From: a virus | Virus record (IMG/VR): IMGVR_UViG_3300031758_000173 | Span: 1-41,056 of that record | Length of the DNA: 41,056 nt | Strand: one strand, 5' to 3' | In this document: positions 14,377 through 23,864 of the stretch, in pieces | How the letters are laid out: each line of letters begins with the position of its first letter | How positions within the stretch are numbered: position 1 is the first letter of the stretch | Made by a program: the position numbers and the translations under genes | The notes under the pieces: model-generated | The model's database searches: none | What the model saw: only the letters and a program-made list of their open reading frames with translations | What the model was told of the DNA's origin: nothing

Positions 14377-14736
14377 ATGAGTAATTTTCTGAATTTAGGA
14401 GGCTTTGAAATATTTCCAGAGTACTTTTTCTTAAACCTAGAAGAAAGCGAGAAAAAAATTAGAGAATTTGGAAATTCTGCAAGATTTTTAACCTTTCCCG
14501 AAATGCTCTATTTGAATTTAGAAATTAGAAATCTTTCAGTCCTTAACCTATCCGAGGGAGATTACTGGATGAAAAATGATAAAAATTTACTGAATGTTTA
14601 CTGGAATAAAGCCACAATTTTTAGTATGAAGAGTAAGCTTCCAGGCTGGGAAAATTATAATTATGATTTCTGGAGTGCGACAAAGAAAGATCAATTAATC
14701 AAAAAAATTCTTATAGTTGGTGCCGATGTCAATTAA
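14377..14736 (+). CDS. Small protein of unknown function (119 aa)
   Basis: The product has 119 residues, rich in Leu, Phe, Tyr and Trp, without signal peptide or membrane segment. FLTFPEMLYLNLEIRNLSVL (38-57) followed by a YWM and later a YDFWSAT (99-105) is loosely reminiscent of the R-x-P-T...E-x-x-x-L...YW-S-x-T pattern of DUF1566/Lcl-type lectin-like domains. The basic first motif is missing, so this is only a hint. It begins directly after a TATATAAT element and is followed 34 bases later by the gp25-like gene. A second ATG at 14373, out of frame, overlaps its start. Function is unknown; it may be a small accessory virion protein or cargo linked to the neighbouring endonuclease gene. Confidence 0.6.
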   Translation: MSNFLNLGGFEIFPEYFFLNLEESEKKIREFGNSARFLTFPEMLYLNLEIRNLSVLNLSEGDYWMKNDKNLLNVYWNKATIFSMKSKLPGWENYNYDFWSATKKDQLIKKILIVGADVN

Positions 14737-14757
14737 TGTTGGTTTAATTAGTTCTGA

Positions 14758-14765
14758 TATATAGA
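14758..14765 (+). promoter_or_regulatory. TATATAGA element before the gp25-like gene
   Basis: GATATATAGA occurs in the 34-base gap ahead of the gp25-like gene; the TATATAGA part ends 5 bases before the ATG at 14771. The gap has no Shine-Dalgarno. It is a further member of the recurrent TATATA series. Confidence 0.42.
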
Positions 14766-14770
14766 ACAAC

Positions 14771-15142
14771 ATGGCAAGGTACTCAGAAATTTATCCTAGA
14801 AATCCTGATGATCCTAATTATAAATCTGGACAACTCCATACTGATGACTCTGTTGAGATTCTAATTGGTATGATTAAACAGTGCATGATGACTACTCCAG
14901 GAGAGGTTCTTGGAGATCCTTATTTTGGGATAGATCTAGAAGGTTTACTTTTCGAGTTTGGTGTGGACCAAGCAACTTTAGAAAGGGCAATCAGAATACA
15001 TTTAATGACCTATGTTCCTTTAGCAGGTTCAATCTATGACGTTGATTTCACTGTGGGTTTCTTTAAGGGAGACACCAGAGACTCATGTGTGATTGATTTT
15101 GCAATAAAAGGCAACCCAATACTTGGAATTAAAATAATTTAA
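14771..15142 (+). CDS. Baseplate wedge protein, gp25/GPW family
   Basis: The product has 123 residues, close to the usual length for gp25 (about 130). The family's centre is clear: TTPGEVLGDPYFGIDLEGLL (41-60), the P-G-E...P-x-F-G-x-x-L motif, followed by FEFG and a helical-to-strand C-terminal half. The protein forms part of the inner baseplate wedge next to gp6 and links to the sheath initiation site; gp25-type proteins have a sheath-like fold. The downstream neighbour is the gp6/J-type protein, as in T4-like and P2-like tails, one base after its TAA (TAAGATGG). That spacing suggests translational coupling. This is the surest structural assignment in the window. Confidence 0.95.
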   Translation: MARYSEIYPRNPDDPNYKSGQLHTDDSVEILIGMIKQCMMTTPGEVLGDPYFGIDLEGLLFEFGVDQATLERAIRIHLMTYVPLAGSIYDVDFTVGFFKGDTRDSCVIDFAIKGNPILGIKII

Positions 15143-15143
15143 G

Positions 15144-16841
15144 ATGGATTTATTACAGAAAAATAGAGCGAAGATAGGTGATTTATTAAGTCAAACCTTC
15201 GACCTTATTCAAGCTAGATATTCAATGTCTGAGCAGCTATTTACTGTTGCTTCAGTTTGGGGACAGATTATTTTCGTTTTAGAAAACCTTAGCCAGCTTA
15301 TTCTGTTTTTTATAGAGGATTCGATTACTGAATTAAATATCAATCAGGCAACAAGAGAATCTTCAATTTATGGCCTTGCAACTTTAGCTGGACACAACCC
15401 AACTAGAGCAATTTCTGCAAAGGGTGAAGTGGTTATCACATGGAACGGAAAAGGATTTGAACAAATAGGAGGTGGAGCAATTCTGCTCCCGAATAACTCC
15501 CAGATTAGATGTGTAAATAACGGAAAAACTTATCTCATCAAATTGAATCAGGAATACCTAAGATTAAACTTAGATGCAACTTCGAAAATTATTTGTTCTA
15601 TGGTGGAAGGAACACTTAATACGAACCAGTATACTGCTGATGGAACACGTTTACAAAGTTACAACATTTCTTCCCGTGGTACTTCAAGTATAGAAAATTT
15701 TGAGGTTGCTGTTAGAGTGAATGGGGAAGAATGGAAAAAGTATGATTCCTTATATGACATTCCAAGAAATGCCAAAGGCTATTTAGTAAAGAGTTCTTTG
15801 ATCTCAGGAATAGATATTTTCTTTGGAACTGTAGATTTTGGGTTTCCTCCACCTGCTGGTGCTATTATTGAGGTTGATTATTTAGAATCCACAGGTGCAT
15901 TTGGAAATATCCTTGTTGAGGATTCTTCAAAGGTCATTTTCAGATTTGACTCCGATGGTACAGATCTTTTCGGAAGAACAATTACTCTTCAAGATTTCTT
16001 AGGAGTAACTTGCACGATTGCTCCACAATTAGGAGCTAACCAGGAATCAGTAGATTTAACAAGACTCATTGCTCCAAAAACTTCTAGAAGCTTTGTTCTT
16101 GCCAATCCAACCAACTATATTACTTTCTTTGAAAAGTTTGGTCAGTTTTCAATCATTGAAGCATTTACAACTTTCAATGACCAATATATCGACGATGACA
16201 ATATAATCTATTTGATTTTAGTACCAGATATCCAATTAACACTCAAAAGCAACGAGACGTATTTTGATATTCCATTGACTAGATTCAAATTAACAAAACC
16301 ACAAATTGATCGAATCTATCAGTTGCTTGATGAAAGTGGACAAAAAATAGTTACCACAGTAGCTAAGATTTTAGATCCAGTAATTATTAAATACGTGGTA
16401 AACATTGCAATCACGATCTTCGAAGGAAACGATCCAGATACAATCAAGACAGAAATCACCAACGTTTTGAGTGATTATTTCTTGAACATAAGAAGAAGAG
16501 ATAAAATACCAAGATCTGACCTTGTTGCAGCTATAGAAGGCATAGAGGGAATAGACTCAGTATCTTTATATTTTGTTGGACAAAGAAATGAAGCAGCAAA
16601 AGCAGGTAATCCAAATGCACCTGATATAGGTTTCGATGAATTTGGTGATATTGTGATAGGTAAAGATGAAATAGTGGTTATCTCTGGAGGATGGGATGAC
16701 AGAAATGGTATTTATTACGATTATGGAGCTAGTATGCAAACTTTATCTTCTGTCAATGTAGATGTTAGATCTATAGTTCCTGTGACATACAACACTAAAG
16801 TTAATACAATACTTAAAAACTCTTTAAAAACAACTAACTAA
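15144..16841 (+). CDS. Baseplate wedge protein, gp6/J-type
   Basis: The product has 565 residues, near the size of T4 gp6 (about 660). The N-terminal part is helical (MDLLQKNRAKIGDLLSQTFD, SLYGLATLAGHN-like region near 65-80). A beta-rich domain lies around 85-270 (GEVVITWNGKG, AIIEVDYLES near 235-250). The C-terminal part has the J-type closing domain: VVNIAITIFEG near 413-425, then a helix and GIEGIDSVSLYFVG near 468-480. gp6 dimers form the ring joining baseplate wedges around the hub. Direct position after gp25 supports the call. A 2-base gap leads to a small unknown gene. No anomaly is visible. Confidence 0.85.
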   Translation: MDLLQKNRAKIGDLLSQTFDLIQARYSMSEQLFTVASVWGQIIFVLENLSQLILFFIEDSITELNINQATRESSIYGLATLAGHNPTRAISAKGEVVITWNGKGFEQIGGGAILLPNNSQIRCVNNGKTYLIKLNQEYLRLNLDATSKIICSMVEGTLNTNQYTADGTRLQSYNISSRGTSSIENFEVAVRVNGEEWKKYDSLYDIPRNAKGYLVKSSLISGIDIFFGTVDFGFPPPAGAIIEVDYLESTGAFGNILVEDSSKVIFRFDSDGTDLFGRTITLQDFLGVTCTIAPQLGANQESVDLTRLIAPKTSRSFVLANPTNYITFFEKFGQFSIIEAFTTFNDQYIDDDNIIYLILVPDIQLTLKSNETYFDIPLTRFKLTKPQIDRIYQLLDESGQKIVTTVAKILDPVIIKYVVNIAITIFEGNDPDTIKTEITNVLSDYFLNIRRRDKIPRSDLVAAIEGIEGIDSVSLYFVGQRNEAAKAGNPNAPDIGFDEFGDIVIGKDEIVVISGGWDDRNGIYYDYGASMQTLSSVNVDVRSIVPVTYNTKVNTILKNSLKTTN

Positions 16842-16843
16842 CT

Positions 16844-17092
16844 ATGACAAACAAACCCAGCTGGTATGAGTTTATAAGATCTCAAAACGAGATTAGATCC
16901 AATGTTGGATTTGATTATGAGGGTAAGATTTTTGAGAAAACATTATCCAATCAAATTCTACAAGGAGATGAGTCCAGAATGTTGATACTAAGCAGTATTG
17001 AAAGGGTAGTACATCAACTATTTGAATCTACGAAATATATTAAGAACTATATAAATTATACAGTTCCTAAAAACAATAAGTATGTAAGGTAA
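16844..17092 (+). CDS. Small protein of unknown function in the wedge block (82 aa)
   Basis: The product has 82 residues, probably mostly helical, with no signal or membrane segment. It begins MTNKPSWYEFIRSQNEIRSN and ends in a basic, asparagine-rich tail. It is tightly packed: 2 bases after the gp6/J stop and 1 base before the next start (TAAGATGG). Such placement suggests a small structural or assembly partner of the wedge. A gp53-like role was considered, but the protein is less than half the length of T4 gp53 and shows no matching motif. Confidence 0.6.
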   Translation: MTNKPSWYEFIRSQNEIRSNVGFDYEGKIFEKTLSNQILQGDESRMLILSSIERVVHQLFESTKYIKNYINYTVPKNNKYVR

Positions 17093-17093
17093 G

Positions 17094-20000
17094 ATGGTTA
17101 ATCAGAATCTATTATTTTTCGATAAACAGGGAGAGCAATATAATTTCGAATGGAATGGAGATTATTGGGAAGGATCTGTATTATTCCCCTTGGTTTCAGA
17201 AAAGCTTTTTGAAATCGAACACATTTTTGTTATCGAAAAATTCCTGGATAATCTTTCTGAGACAAAATATGGATTTCCTCACAGCTATGGTGTTAGCCCA
17301 GGAACTCCTGTTTGGAGAACTAAATGGGAATCAGATTATGATGGAAAGGTTGATGTTTCTTCTATTATCTACACTTATGAATTAGGTGTAGACGGAAACT
17401 TAGATGCACCAATTTTAGTTGAAGCAGATAATGTAGAGTTTTTCCCTGAAGTTGTTCCTGGTGATGTGATATCATCTCCTTCAGGACTAGTGGTTACATC
17501 CGAAATCACTTCTTCTTCAATGCAGATCAATATTGCTCTCAATTCTGATAATGAGGGTGTATATGATAGAGTATTAATTTTAGAAGACTATACAGATCCT
17601 GATAATCCTGTTACAATTCTTAGAGTGAATTTTCACGGAGAAGTTGAGGGAGAGGATTCAAGATTAGGTGTTCTACTTGACAATTTTGGAAGGTCTTTTA
17701 TTGCTGAAGATTCTTTTATTGTTAGAGAAACTGACATTAAAGAACCTCTTCCTGATTTTAAAATTATAAACGAAAAAAGAAAGGAACTTCTTTTAACAGG
17801 AGAAAGTATATTTCCTTACCTTGGCTCATATAAATCCTTATTTAATGCTATTAAGTTCTTTGGATACTATGATCTTAGAATTAAAGAATATTGGCTAAAT
17901 ATTAAGAAAGATTCTGCTTCAGTACTTACTCCTTTACAGCAGAATTCACAAATCTTAAAGCAGTTAGCCACAAAGAACTTACAAGGACAAGATTCTCTTT
18001 CTCTCATAAGCAGTTTATTGAAAGACGAAAATGAGGGGAAATTCAAGCAAGTTGAGATCTATGGAAAAAAACCTGATGGGTCTTTTGGTCTCAAGAAACA
18101 GTATGAACAACTATTTCCGTCCAAATCATTTAAAAAGACTTCACTTTTTGGACTTTTTTATGACATCAATAGAGTTAATGATTCAGTAGACGAAGACGAG
18201 TTTGGGTATCCTGTTGTTGAGGATGCTTTCTTATTTAGCCCTGAAGAAGTTCTTATAAAACTTTTCGGTCTCAAAGAGCGTTTGAAAAGAGACTATTTAC
18301 CTCTCAATGCAAGAATAGTAGACATCACAGGTGAAGGTGTTTATTTTAACATTTACAAAACCAGGGGTTGGGTTGATCAACTTGGAATAAGTGAAATTAA
18401 ATCTGGAATAAAGGTAGACTTCACAGTATTTCCAGAAAAGGGATACATCGAGGACCTAAGAGTTTTTTATACAAAACCCAACCAGGAATCTCTTCTTTAT
18501 CCTAATATCAATGGAACTGAGCTAGGAATAAGCTATTATGGTAACACAGTAGATCCTTATTCATTTTTTCAAGAATATCCAGTACCTTCTATTGCACCGT
18601 TTAAAACTGCGATAGAATCTTACTATCAAGATGTTGAAGAAGGAACAATGCCTAAATTCTTAGGAGACGGGGATTATGATTATCCAGGTTATCAATTGTT
18701 CTCGTCTGGTACCGAACACGTTTTGCCTGCTGGTTGCCCAGTGATTATAACTGATTCAACTTTTGATCTGGCCTGGGACGAAATAAGTGCTACTTGGGAA
18801 ACTTTAGATCCAACTATCACAACAGATTTATTTGACATAGCAAGTTACACTGGAACCATTCAAAGCAATCCTGGTACTCCTTTTCAAACAGTAACATCAG
18901 CCACAAGTTTTGAATTAAGCTATACCTTTCCACAAACTCTTTTACTTAATATCGGTTCTGGAAACGATTGGTTTTCTGCTTCTTCAGATAATGTGTTTGT
19001 TAGAGTTGAATCTGATACTTCCCCTGGTAATCTTTGTTTGGGATATGTTATTCCTGGTGGGTATGACACCGCTACTGGTTTAATAACTATTCAGGTAATA
19101 AGCACCAGAGGATCAGGAAGCTATTCGAGCTGGAATGTTAGTCCTACCAATTTGACTTTCTCTTCCTATAGTTTTACTTACTTCCAAAACTATGTAAATT
19201 CGGGAGGATTTTACTCTTGGTCAAGGTTACCTTACTTAGATTTTTATGAAATTGAGTGGACAATTTACAAAGAAGATGATAGACCTTATTATTTCCAAAT
19301 TAGAGGGGGTCTTCCTGAATTAGAAACAATAGTTCACTTTCTTCCTTATACTGGAGATTATAATGTCAAGTGTAGAGTTTGGGACACTTTAAATTCCATT
19401 TCGTTAGGCATTAAAAGAAGCGTAATCACTGTCGGAAAAAGAGAGATTGAATTGAACACCATAACTAGGTTTAGACAATCTGAAAAGTACGATTGGGAAA
19501 ATATGCCTTTGAAATGGGAAAGTTATCCATCACAATGGATCTGGCCTGTTGAAAACACGGACGAAACAAGTCTTATTTCTGACTTTATCCAAAATTTCCC
19601 TGAATATTCAAATAACTTCAATGAGGGTCAAAGTTGTGAGGTACTTTCTAAAATAGCAGAAGTTAAAGCCACAACAACTTTTGAGATGGGAGTGGATTCA
19701 GTTGCTGTTTCAACAATCGAAAGCACATTAGTTGATGGAGGTTACTCCCTTGCAGTTGTTACAACAACATCTGCTCATGGATACACAACAGGTGACACTG
19801 TTTGGATTTTAGATTCTTCAGATGATCCCTATGGACAGTTTGTAATCAATGTTCTTTCATCAACAACTTTCCAGATTCCAGAAATTGTAATAACTCCCAT
19901 TAGTGGTGGCTCTGCTTTTGGTCCAGGAAATATAAAAATATTTGCTGATTCAATTAAGATTGCTGATTGTAATTTTCAAGGAGATATTGAATCAACATCC

Positions 20001-23000
20001 AGTGTAATATACAGTGCCATTAATAATTCTGTATTACAGCCCAAATACAAGATCATTAGCTTAACTGATTCAATAATCACTTCAGGTGATAAAACATTCG
20101 TTATACAAGCTCCTAATGACTCAGGATCACTATGGAATGGTAAGAGCTTAGTAGTGCAGGTCTCTGGATCAATCCATGCATCTCCATTATCAACAACATT
20201 CTCTGGAGGTTCTAATCAAACTGAAGAGTATGTTGAATATGATTTCGGGGCACTTCCGAAAGCAGAAATGAAATATTGGGGAACGAAAAAACTTTGCTGG
20301 GACACCTTCGAAGATTTCGAGTTTGCAAAAGCATATGCCCACACTTGGGACATGTATGATTATCACAACGACTGGTTGGGCGGATTCGATCTCTATTCTC
20401 TGCAATATGGAGATAGAGTAAGAGTTTCTGAACAAACCAATGGTATTGTCTTTACTGAGACTGATTCGCCCGGAAATTCATACCTAGATCTTTTCGAAGC
20501 TGCTAATCAATTGAATTTGTCAGAAGACGAAAACATACAAAGATTTGATTATGTGGTAAGAGGATATTCTGAATTACCAGAAGATCCTGAAGGAAACCTC
20601 ATTTCTCCTGATATCACTACAACTCCAGGGCCAAGAAATGTGACATCGAACTTCTGGGCTATTCCTTCATATTCACCAGTTATAATTGAACCAACAGGAA
20701 TTGCTTGGGACGGTGATGGGGATATTTGGGTTACGGGAGAGGATTTAATCAGATTTGATGGTGCCAATTTCGAAACATACAATAGTACTAACAGTCCTAT
20801 TCCTGGAATAGCGGTACAAACTAATTGCATCAAAATCGATAGCAATGATGTTAAATGGATAGGTGTTGAGAACACTGACAAACCTCTGGTTAAAATAAAT
20901 GACAATGCTCCAGAAGAAAATTATGCTTATGATTTAACAGAATTCATAGACAATCAGGGGAATATGGTTTGTCCAGATGCTAACTCAAGTATTAAAGTTA
21001 TTGAGATTAATCCACAATCAGGGGATATTTTTGCAGCTTTTATTTCAAATACATCACCTTCCTATAATGGACTTCTTTACTATGATGGATTTGGAAAATC
21101 TTGGAAACTCTTTACTCCTTCCAATTCAGATCTTGGTGATGATATTATTAGAGATTTACGACTGGAATATTATTCATTCACTAAATGGTATTTATGGATA
21201 GCTACTGAAAATGCTGGACTTATTAGATTTGATGGGGTTAACTTCAGAAACTTCAATACATCCAGTTCTGGTATTCCTTCTAATGATGTTTATTCAATTG
21301 AACTCGATTCACTAAATCATAAATGGATAGGAACTGATAACGGATTAGCTTATTGGGACGAGGAAAGATGGGCAGTTTGGAACAATTCAACTAATCCTGA
21401 GATTTCTGTTGGTAACTTTACAAACATAGTTGAAACAGGCAACGGAAATATCTGGTTTGCTATTGAAACAGCACCTTCTTCATCTGAGCTTTATTTCTTT
21501 GATGGTTACTTCTTCACTCAGGTTCTATATAGAAACGATGGATCAACTCCTATTGATCCTTGTCCAAATGTTTACGGAAAATCTGCTCTTTCAGCACCCT
21601 GGAAAACTATTAAGAATGGAGAAACAACTTTCCCTAGAAATTTAATATTTACAACTTTAGCTGGAGAAATAGGTAAGTTAGATTATATTATTCCTCACAT
21701 TCACGCTACATCTAAGTTTAGTGGAACAAATGGTTGGGATTTTGTTTATCACGAAACATCGACGCCCCTTCCTAAAATAAAATATGTTTACAATTCTGCT
21801 ATAGGAAACAACCAAATAGGATTCAATTTCTTAGTTGGTCCGTTCTATGACAACATCACTTTAGATTCCAATATAGTTAGACCAGAAATTCCTTCTGTTG
21901 ACAGATATTCTTGGTATAAACCAACTTGGCAGAGGTATTCATTAGAAAGTTTGAAAAACCAATTCCCTTCTCTAAATTTAAATGATACCTTCTTATATGC
22001 ACCACTTAGAGATATTATTAGCGGAAAAGCGACTAAGGAAAGTTACTGGAGAAACGCTCAAATAGAAAGAATTCTGCAGAAAAAATCAAATGATTTATTC
22101 CAAAATTTCGAATGGGTAGTAACACTTGGAAGTAATTTTAATGACCAGGGAGTTAAACTTACAGTTGATTCTGAAGGCTTTATTATAGGCATAGGAGATT
22201 TCAGAGGAACAATAACTTTGGGAGAAAAAAGCAATATTTCCACAGTCACTCTTACTGAATCCTCGCAAAGTGTTTACGTCACTAAGTATAATAAGGTAGG
22301 GGTTTTACAATGGGCAATTTCTCTTAATAGCCCAGGAAACTTAATAACCTCTAGATCTGTAACAACAGATGCTTACAACAATTTGTATGTTGTATATGAG
22401 GATCAACTATCATCAACCTTAGAATTAGTTAAGATAAGTCCGGATGGTGTACAGCTTAATTCTTTAACAATATCAGTTCCTAGCACAAGATTTATTTTCG
22501 ATGTTAAAACTGACAAATATGAGAACGTTTATATATGTGGTAGCTTTAGAGGTACAGTTAACTTTGGGCCATTCACATTAACTGCAACCAATTCTAATGG
22601 ATTCATCGCTAAACTTGACTTCAATTTTGATTATGTCTGGGTCAAGCAAATTGAGTCATCAAGTATATCAAGAGTTTTTGAAATCGCAGTACTTAACGAA
22701 GAATACGTTTATTGCTCAGGAATATTTTCAGGAATTATAGACTTAGGTGGAATCGAACTTACAAATGTTGGATCTACTGATATGTTCCTTGCAAAATTTG
22801 ATGCAGGAAGTGGAACGTGTCTTTGGGCCGAGTCTTTGGCTGCAACACCAACCACATCGATTTCTACAAATTCAATCACATTAGATCCAAATGGACATCT
22901 TTTGGTAACTGGAGCATTTACAGGAACACTTGAATTGGAAGGTCAATCTATTTCTTCTTTCTCTTCTTCATCAGATATTTTTGTCATTAAGCTTCTATCA

Positions 23001-23864
23001 ACTGGTAAATTGATTTGGATGAAAATGTGTGGAGGAGCTTCTGGGGATTTTGCTTTTGACATAGAAAGTGATTCCCAAGAGAATGTTTATATTACTGGAT
23101 CCTTCACAACTACAGCATATTTTTCACCAGATACTGTTGTTTCTAGGGGTGGATCTGATATTTACTTGACCAAATTCAACAAGGATGGATTATTGATAGA
23201 CATTGTAACTGCAGGTGGGGTCAATAGTGATTCTGGAGCAGATCTTATTCTTGACGACGAAGAAAATGTTTACATCACTGGACTATTTAGAGGCAATGCG
23301 GATTTCTCCCCCTACCTCGCAACTCCTCCAGGAACACTTAACGATGCTTTCATTGGGAAAATACCTAAAGAAAGGTTTGATCCAGGTCTTAGCATAGGAT
23401 CTGTACAAAGCTGGTTAGGTTCACATTCTTGGTCTTGGAAAGAGGAAAGATTCTATCAAGAAGAATTCGAAATCCCTTTGGCTTCAACCATTTTCATAAA
23501 TCCAATTGATTCTTTAATTCCTGGAAAGAAAAACCACACATGGGTTTTAACTGACACTGACACTGGTGAAGAAATAGTAAAGGTTAGAAGAACTCCATAT
23601 TTCATTTGGACATTCACAACTCCTGGTTTTTATTCCATTTCTTGTCAATTACAAGACGCAAACGGAAACACTTATGAAACACAACACAAAGGAAAAGTTC
23701 GTGTTATAGACCACAAAGAAGCTTTTGCGGGAGACTTAATTCCTGAAGTTGTAAATCCAGACGACTATCTAATTCGTACAATCTACGACAACAGAAAGAC
23801 ATTAGGATTTCCACCTTTATCAAAGTTCGATCTTGAACAAGAATCTCAGGAATTAGAGGTTTAA
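17094..23864 (+). CDS. Giant baseplate-wedge-like protein with two beta-propellers and Ig/PKD-like domains (2256 aa)
   Basis: The N-terminal 250 residues start with LLFFDKQGEQYNFEWNGDYW and resemble large T4-like wedge proteins. Around 700-785 is a PKD/Ig-like domain (GDYNVKCRVWDTLNS). Residues about 1200-1480 contain six blade-like units of the 'two-component-regulator propeller' kind (GDIWVTGEDLIRFDG, NHKWIGTDNGLAYWD). Residues about 1673-2094 contain seven SBBP-like units (ENVYICGSFRGTVNFG, ENVYITGLFRGNADFS). Residues about 2129-2212 are another PKD-like domain (FTTPGFYSISCQLQDANGN). Propellers of these kinds are common in secreted Bacteroidota proteins and usually bind partners or glycans. 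Placement after gp25 and gp6 suggests a gp7/gp10-like wedge whose surface domains face out and may contact the host or fibres. Its stop overlaps that of phoH by 4 bases. Confidence 0.7.
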   Translation: MVNQNLLFFDKQGEQYNFEWNGDYWEGSVLFPLVSEKLFEIEHIFVIEKFLDNLSETKYGFPHSYGVSPGTPVWRTKWESDYDGKVDVSSIIYTYELGVDGNLDAPILVEADNVEFFPEVVPGDVISSPSGLVVTSEITSSSMQINIALNSDNEGVYDRVLILEDYTDPDNPVTILRVNFHGEVEGEDSRLGVLLDNFGRSFIAEDSFIVRETDIKEPLPDFKIINEKRKELLLTGESIFPYLGSYKSLFNAIKFFGYYDLRIKEYWLNIKKDSASVLTPLQQNSQILKQLATKNLQGQDSLSLISSLLKDENEGKFKQVEIYGKKPDGSFGLKKQYEQLFPSKSFKKTSLFGLFYDINRVNDSVDEDEFGYPVVEDAFLFSPEEVLIKLFGLKERLKRDYLPLNARIVDITGEGVYFNIYKTRGWVDQLGISEIKSGIKVDFTVFPEKGYIEDLRVFYTKPNQESLLYPNINGTELGISYYGNTVDPYSFFQEYPVPSIAPFKTAIESYYQDVEEGTMPKFLGDGDYDYPGYQLFSSGTEHVLPAGCPVIITDSTFDLAWDEISATWETLDPTITTDLFDIASYTGTIQSNPGTPFQTVTSATSFELSYTFPQTLLLNIGSGNDWFSASSDNVFVRVESDTSPGNLCLGYVIPGGYDTATGLITIQVISTRGSGSYSSWNVSPTNLTFSSYSFTYFQNYVNSGGFYSWSRLPYLDFYEIEWTIYKEDDRPYYFQIRGGLPELETIVHFLPYTGDYNVKCRVWDTLNSISLGIKRSVITVGKREIELNTITRFRQSEKYDWENMPLKWESYPSQWIWPVENTDETSLISDFIQNFPEYSNNFNEGQSCEVLSKIAEVKATTTFEMGVDSVAVSTIESTLVDGGYSLAVVTTTSAHGYTTGDTVWILDSSDDPYGQFVINVLSSTTFQIPEIVITPISGGSAFGPGNIKIFADSIKIADCNFQGDIESTSSVIYSAINNSVLQPKYKIISLTDSIITSGDKTFVIQAPNDSGSLWNGKSLVVQVSGSIHASPLSTTFSGGSNQTEEYVEYDFGALPKAEMKYWGTKKLCWDTFEDFEFAKAYAHTWDMYDYHNDWLGGFDLYSLQYGDRVRVSEQTNGIVFTETDSPGNSYLDLFEAANQLNLSEDENIQRFDYVVRGYSELPEDPEGNLISPDITTTPGPRNVTSNFWAIPSYSPVIIEPTGIAWDGDGDIWVTGEDLIRFDGANFETYNSTNSPIPGIAVQTNCIKIDSNDVKWIGVENTDKPLVKINDNAPEENYAYDLTEFIDNQGNMVCPDANSSIKVIEINPQSGDIFAAFISNTSPSYNGLLYYDGFGKSWKLFTPSNSDLGDDIIRDLRLEYYSFTKWYLWIATENAGLIRFDGVNFRNFNTSSSGIPSNDVYSIELDSLNHKWIGTDNGLAYWDEERWAVWNNSTNPEISVGNFTNIVETGNGNIWFAIETAPSSSELYFFDGYFFTQVLYRNDGSTPIDPCPNVYGKSALSAPWKTIKNGETTFPRNLIFTTLAGEIGKLDYIIPHIHATSKFSGTNGWDFVYHETSTPLPKIKYVYNSAIGNNQIGFNFLVGPFYDNITLDSNIVRPEIPSVDRYSWYKPTWQRYSLESLKNQFPSLNLNDTFLYAPLRDIISGKATKESYWRNAQIERILQKKSNDLFQNFEWVVTLGSNFNDQGVKLTVDSEGFIIGIGDFRGTITLGEKSNISTVTLTESSQSVYVTKYNKVGVLQWAISLNSPGNLITSRSVTTDAYNNLYVVYEDQLSSTLELVKISPDGVQLNSLTISVPSTRFIFDVKTDKYENVYICGSFRGTVNFGPFTLTATNSNGFIAKLDFNFDYVWVKQIESSSISRVFEIAVLNEEYVYCSGIFSGIIDLGGIELTNVGSTDMFLAKFDAGSGTCLWAESLAATPTTSISTNSITLDPNGHLLVTGAFTGTLELEGQSISSFSSSSDIFVIKLLSTGKLIWMKMCGGASGDFAFDIESDSQENVYITGSFTTTAYFSPDTVVSRGGSDIYLTKFNKDGLLIDIVTAGGVNSDSGADLILDDEENVYITGLFRGNADFSPYLATPPGTLNDAFIGKIPKERFDPGLSIGSVQSWLGSHSWSWKEERFYQEEFEIPLASTIFINPIDSLIPGKKNHTWVLTDTDTGEEIVKVRRTPYFIWTFTTPGFYSISCQLQDANGNTYETQHKGKVRVIDHKEAFAGDLIPEVVNPDDYLIRTIYDNRKTLGFPPLSKFDLEQESQELEV

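Noticed and set aside
16844-17092. gp53-like wedge protein
   Set aside because: Position would allow it, but at 82 residues it is too short and shows no matching motif.
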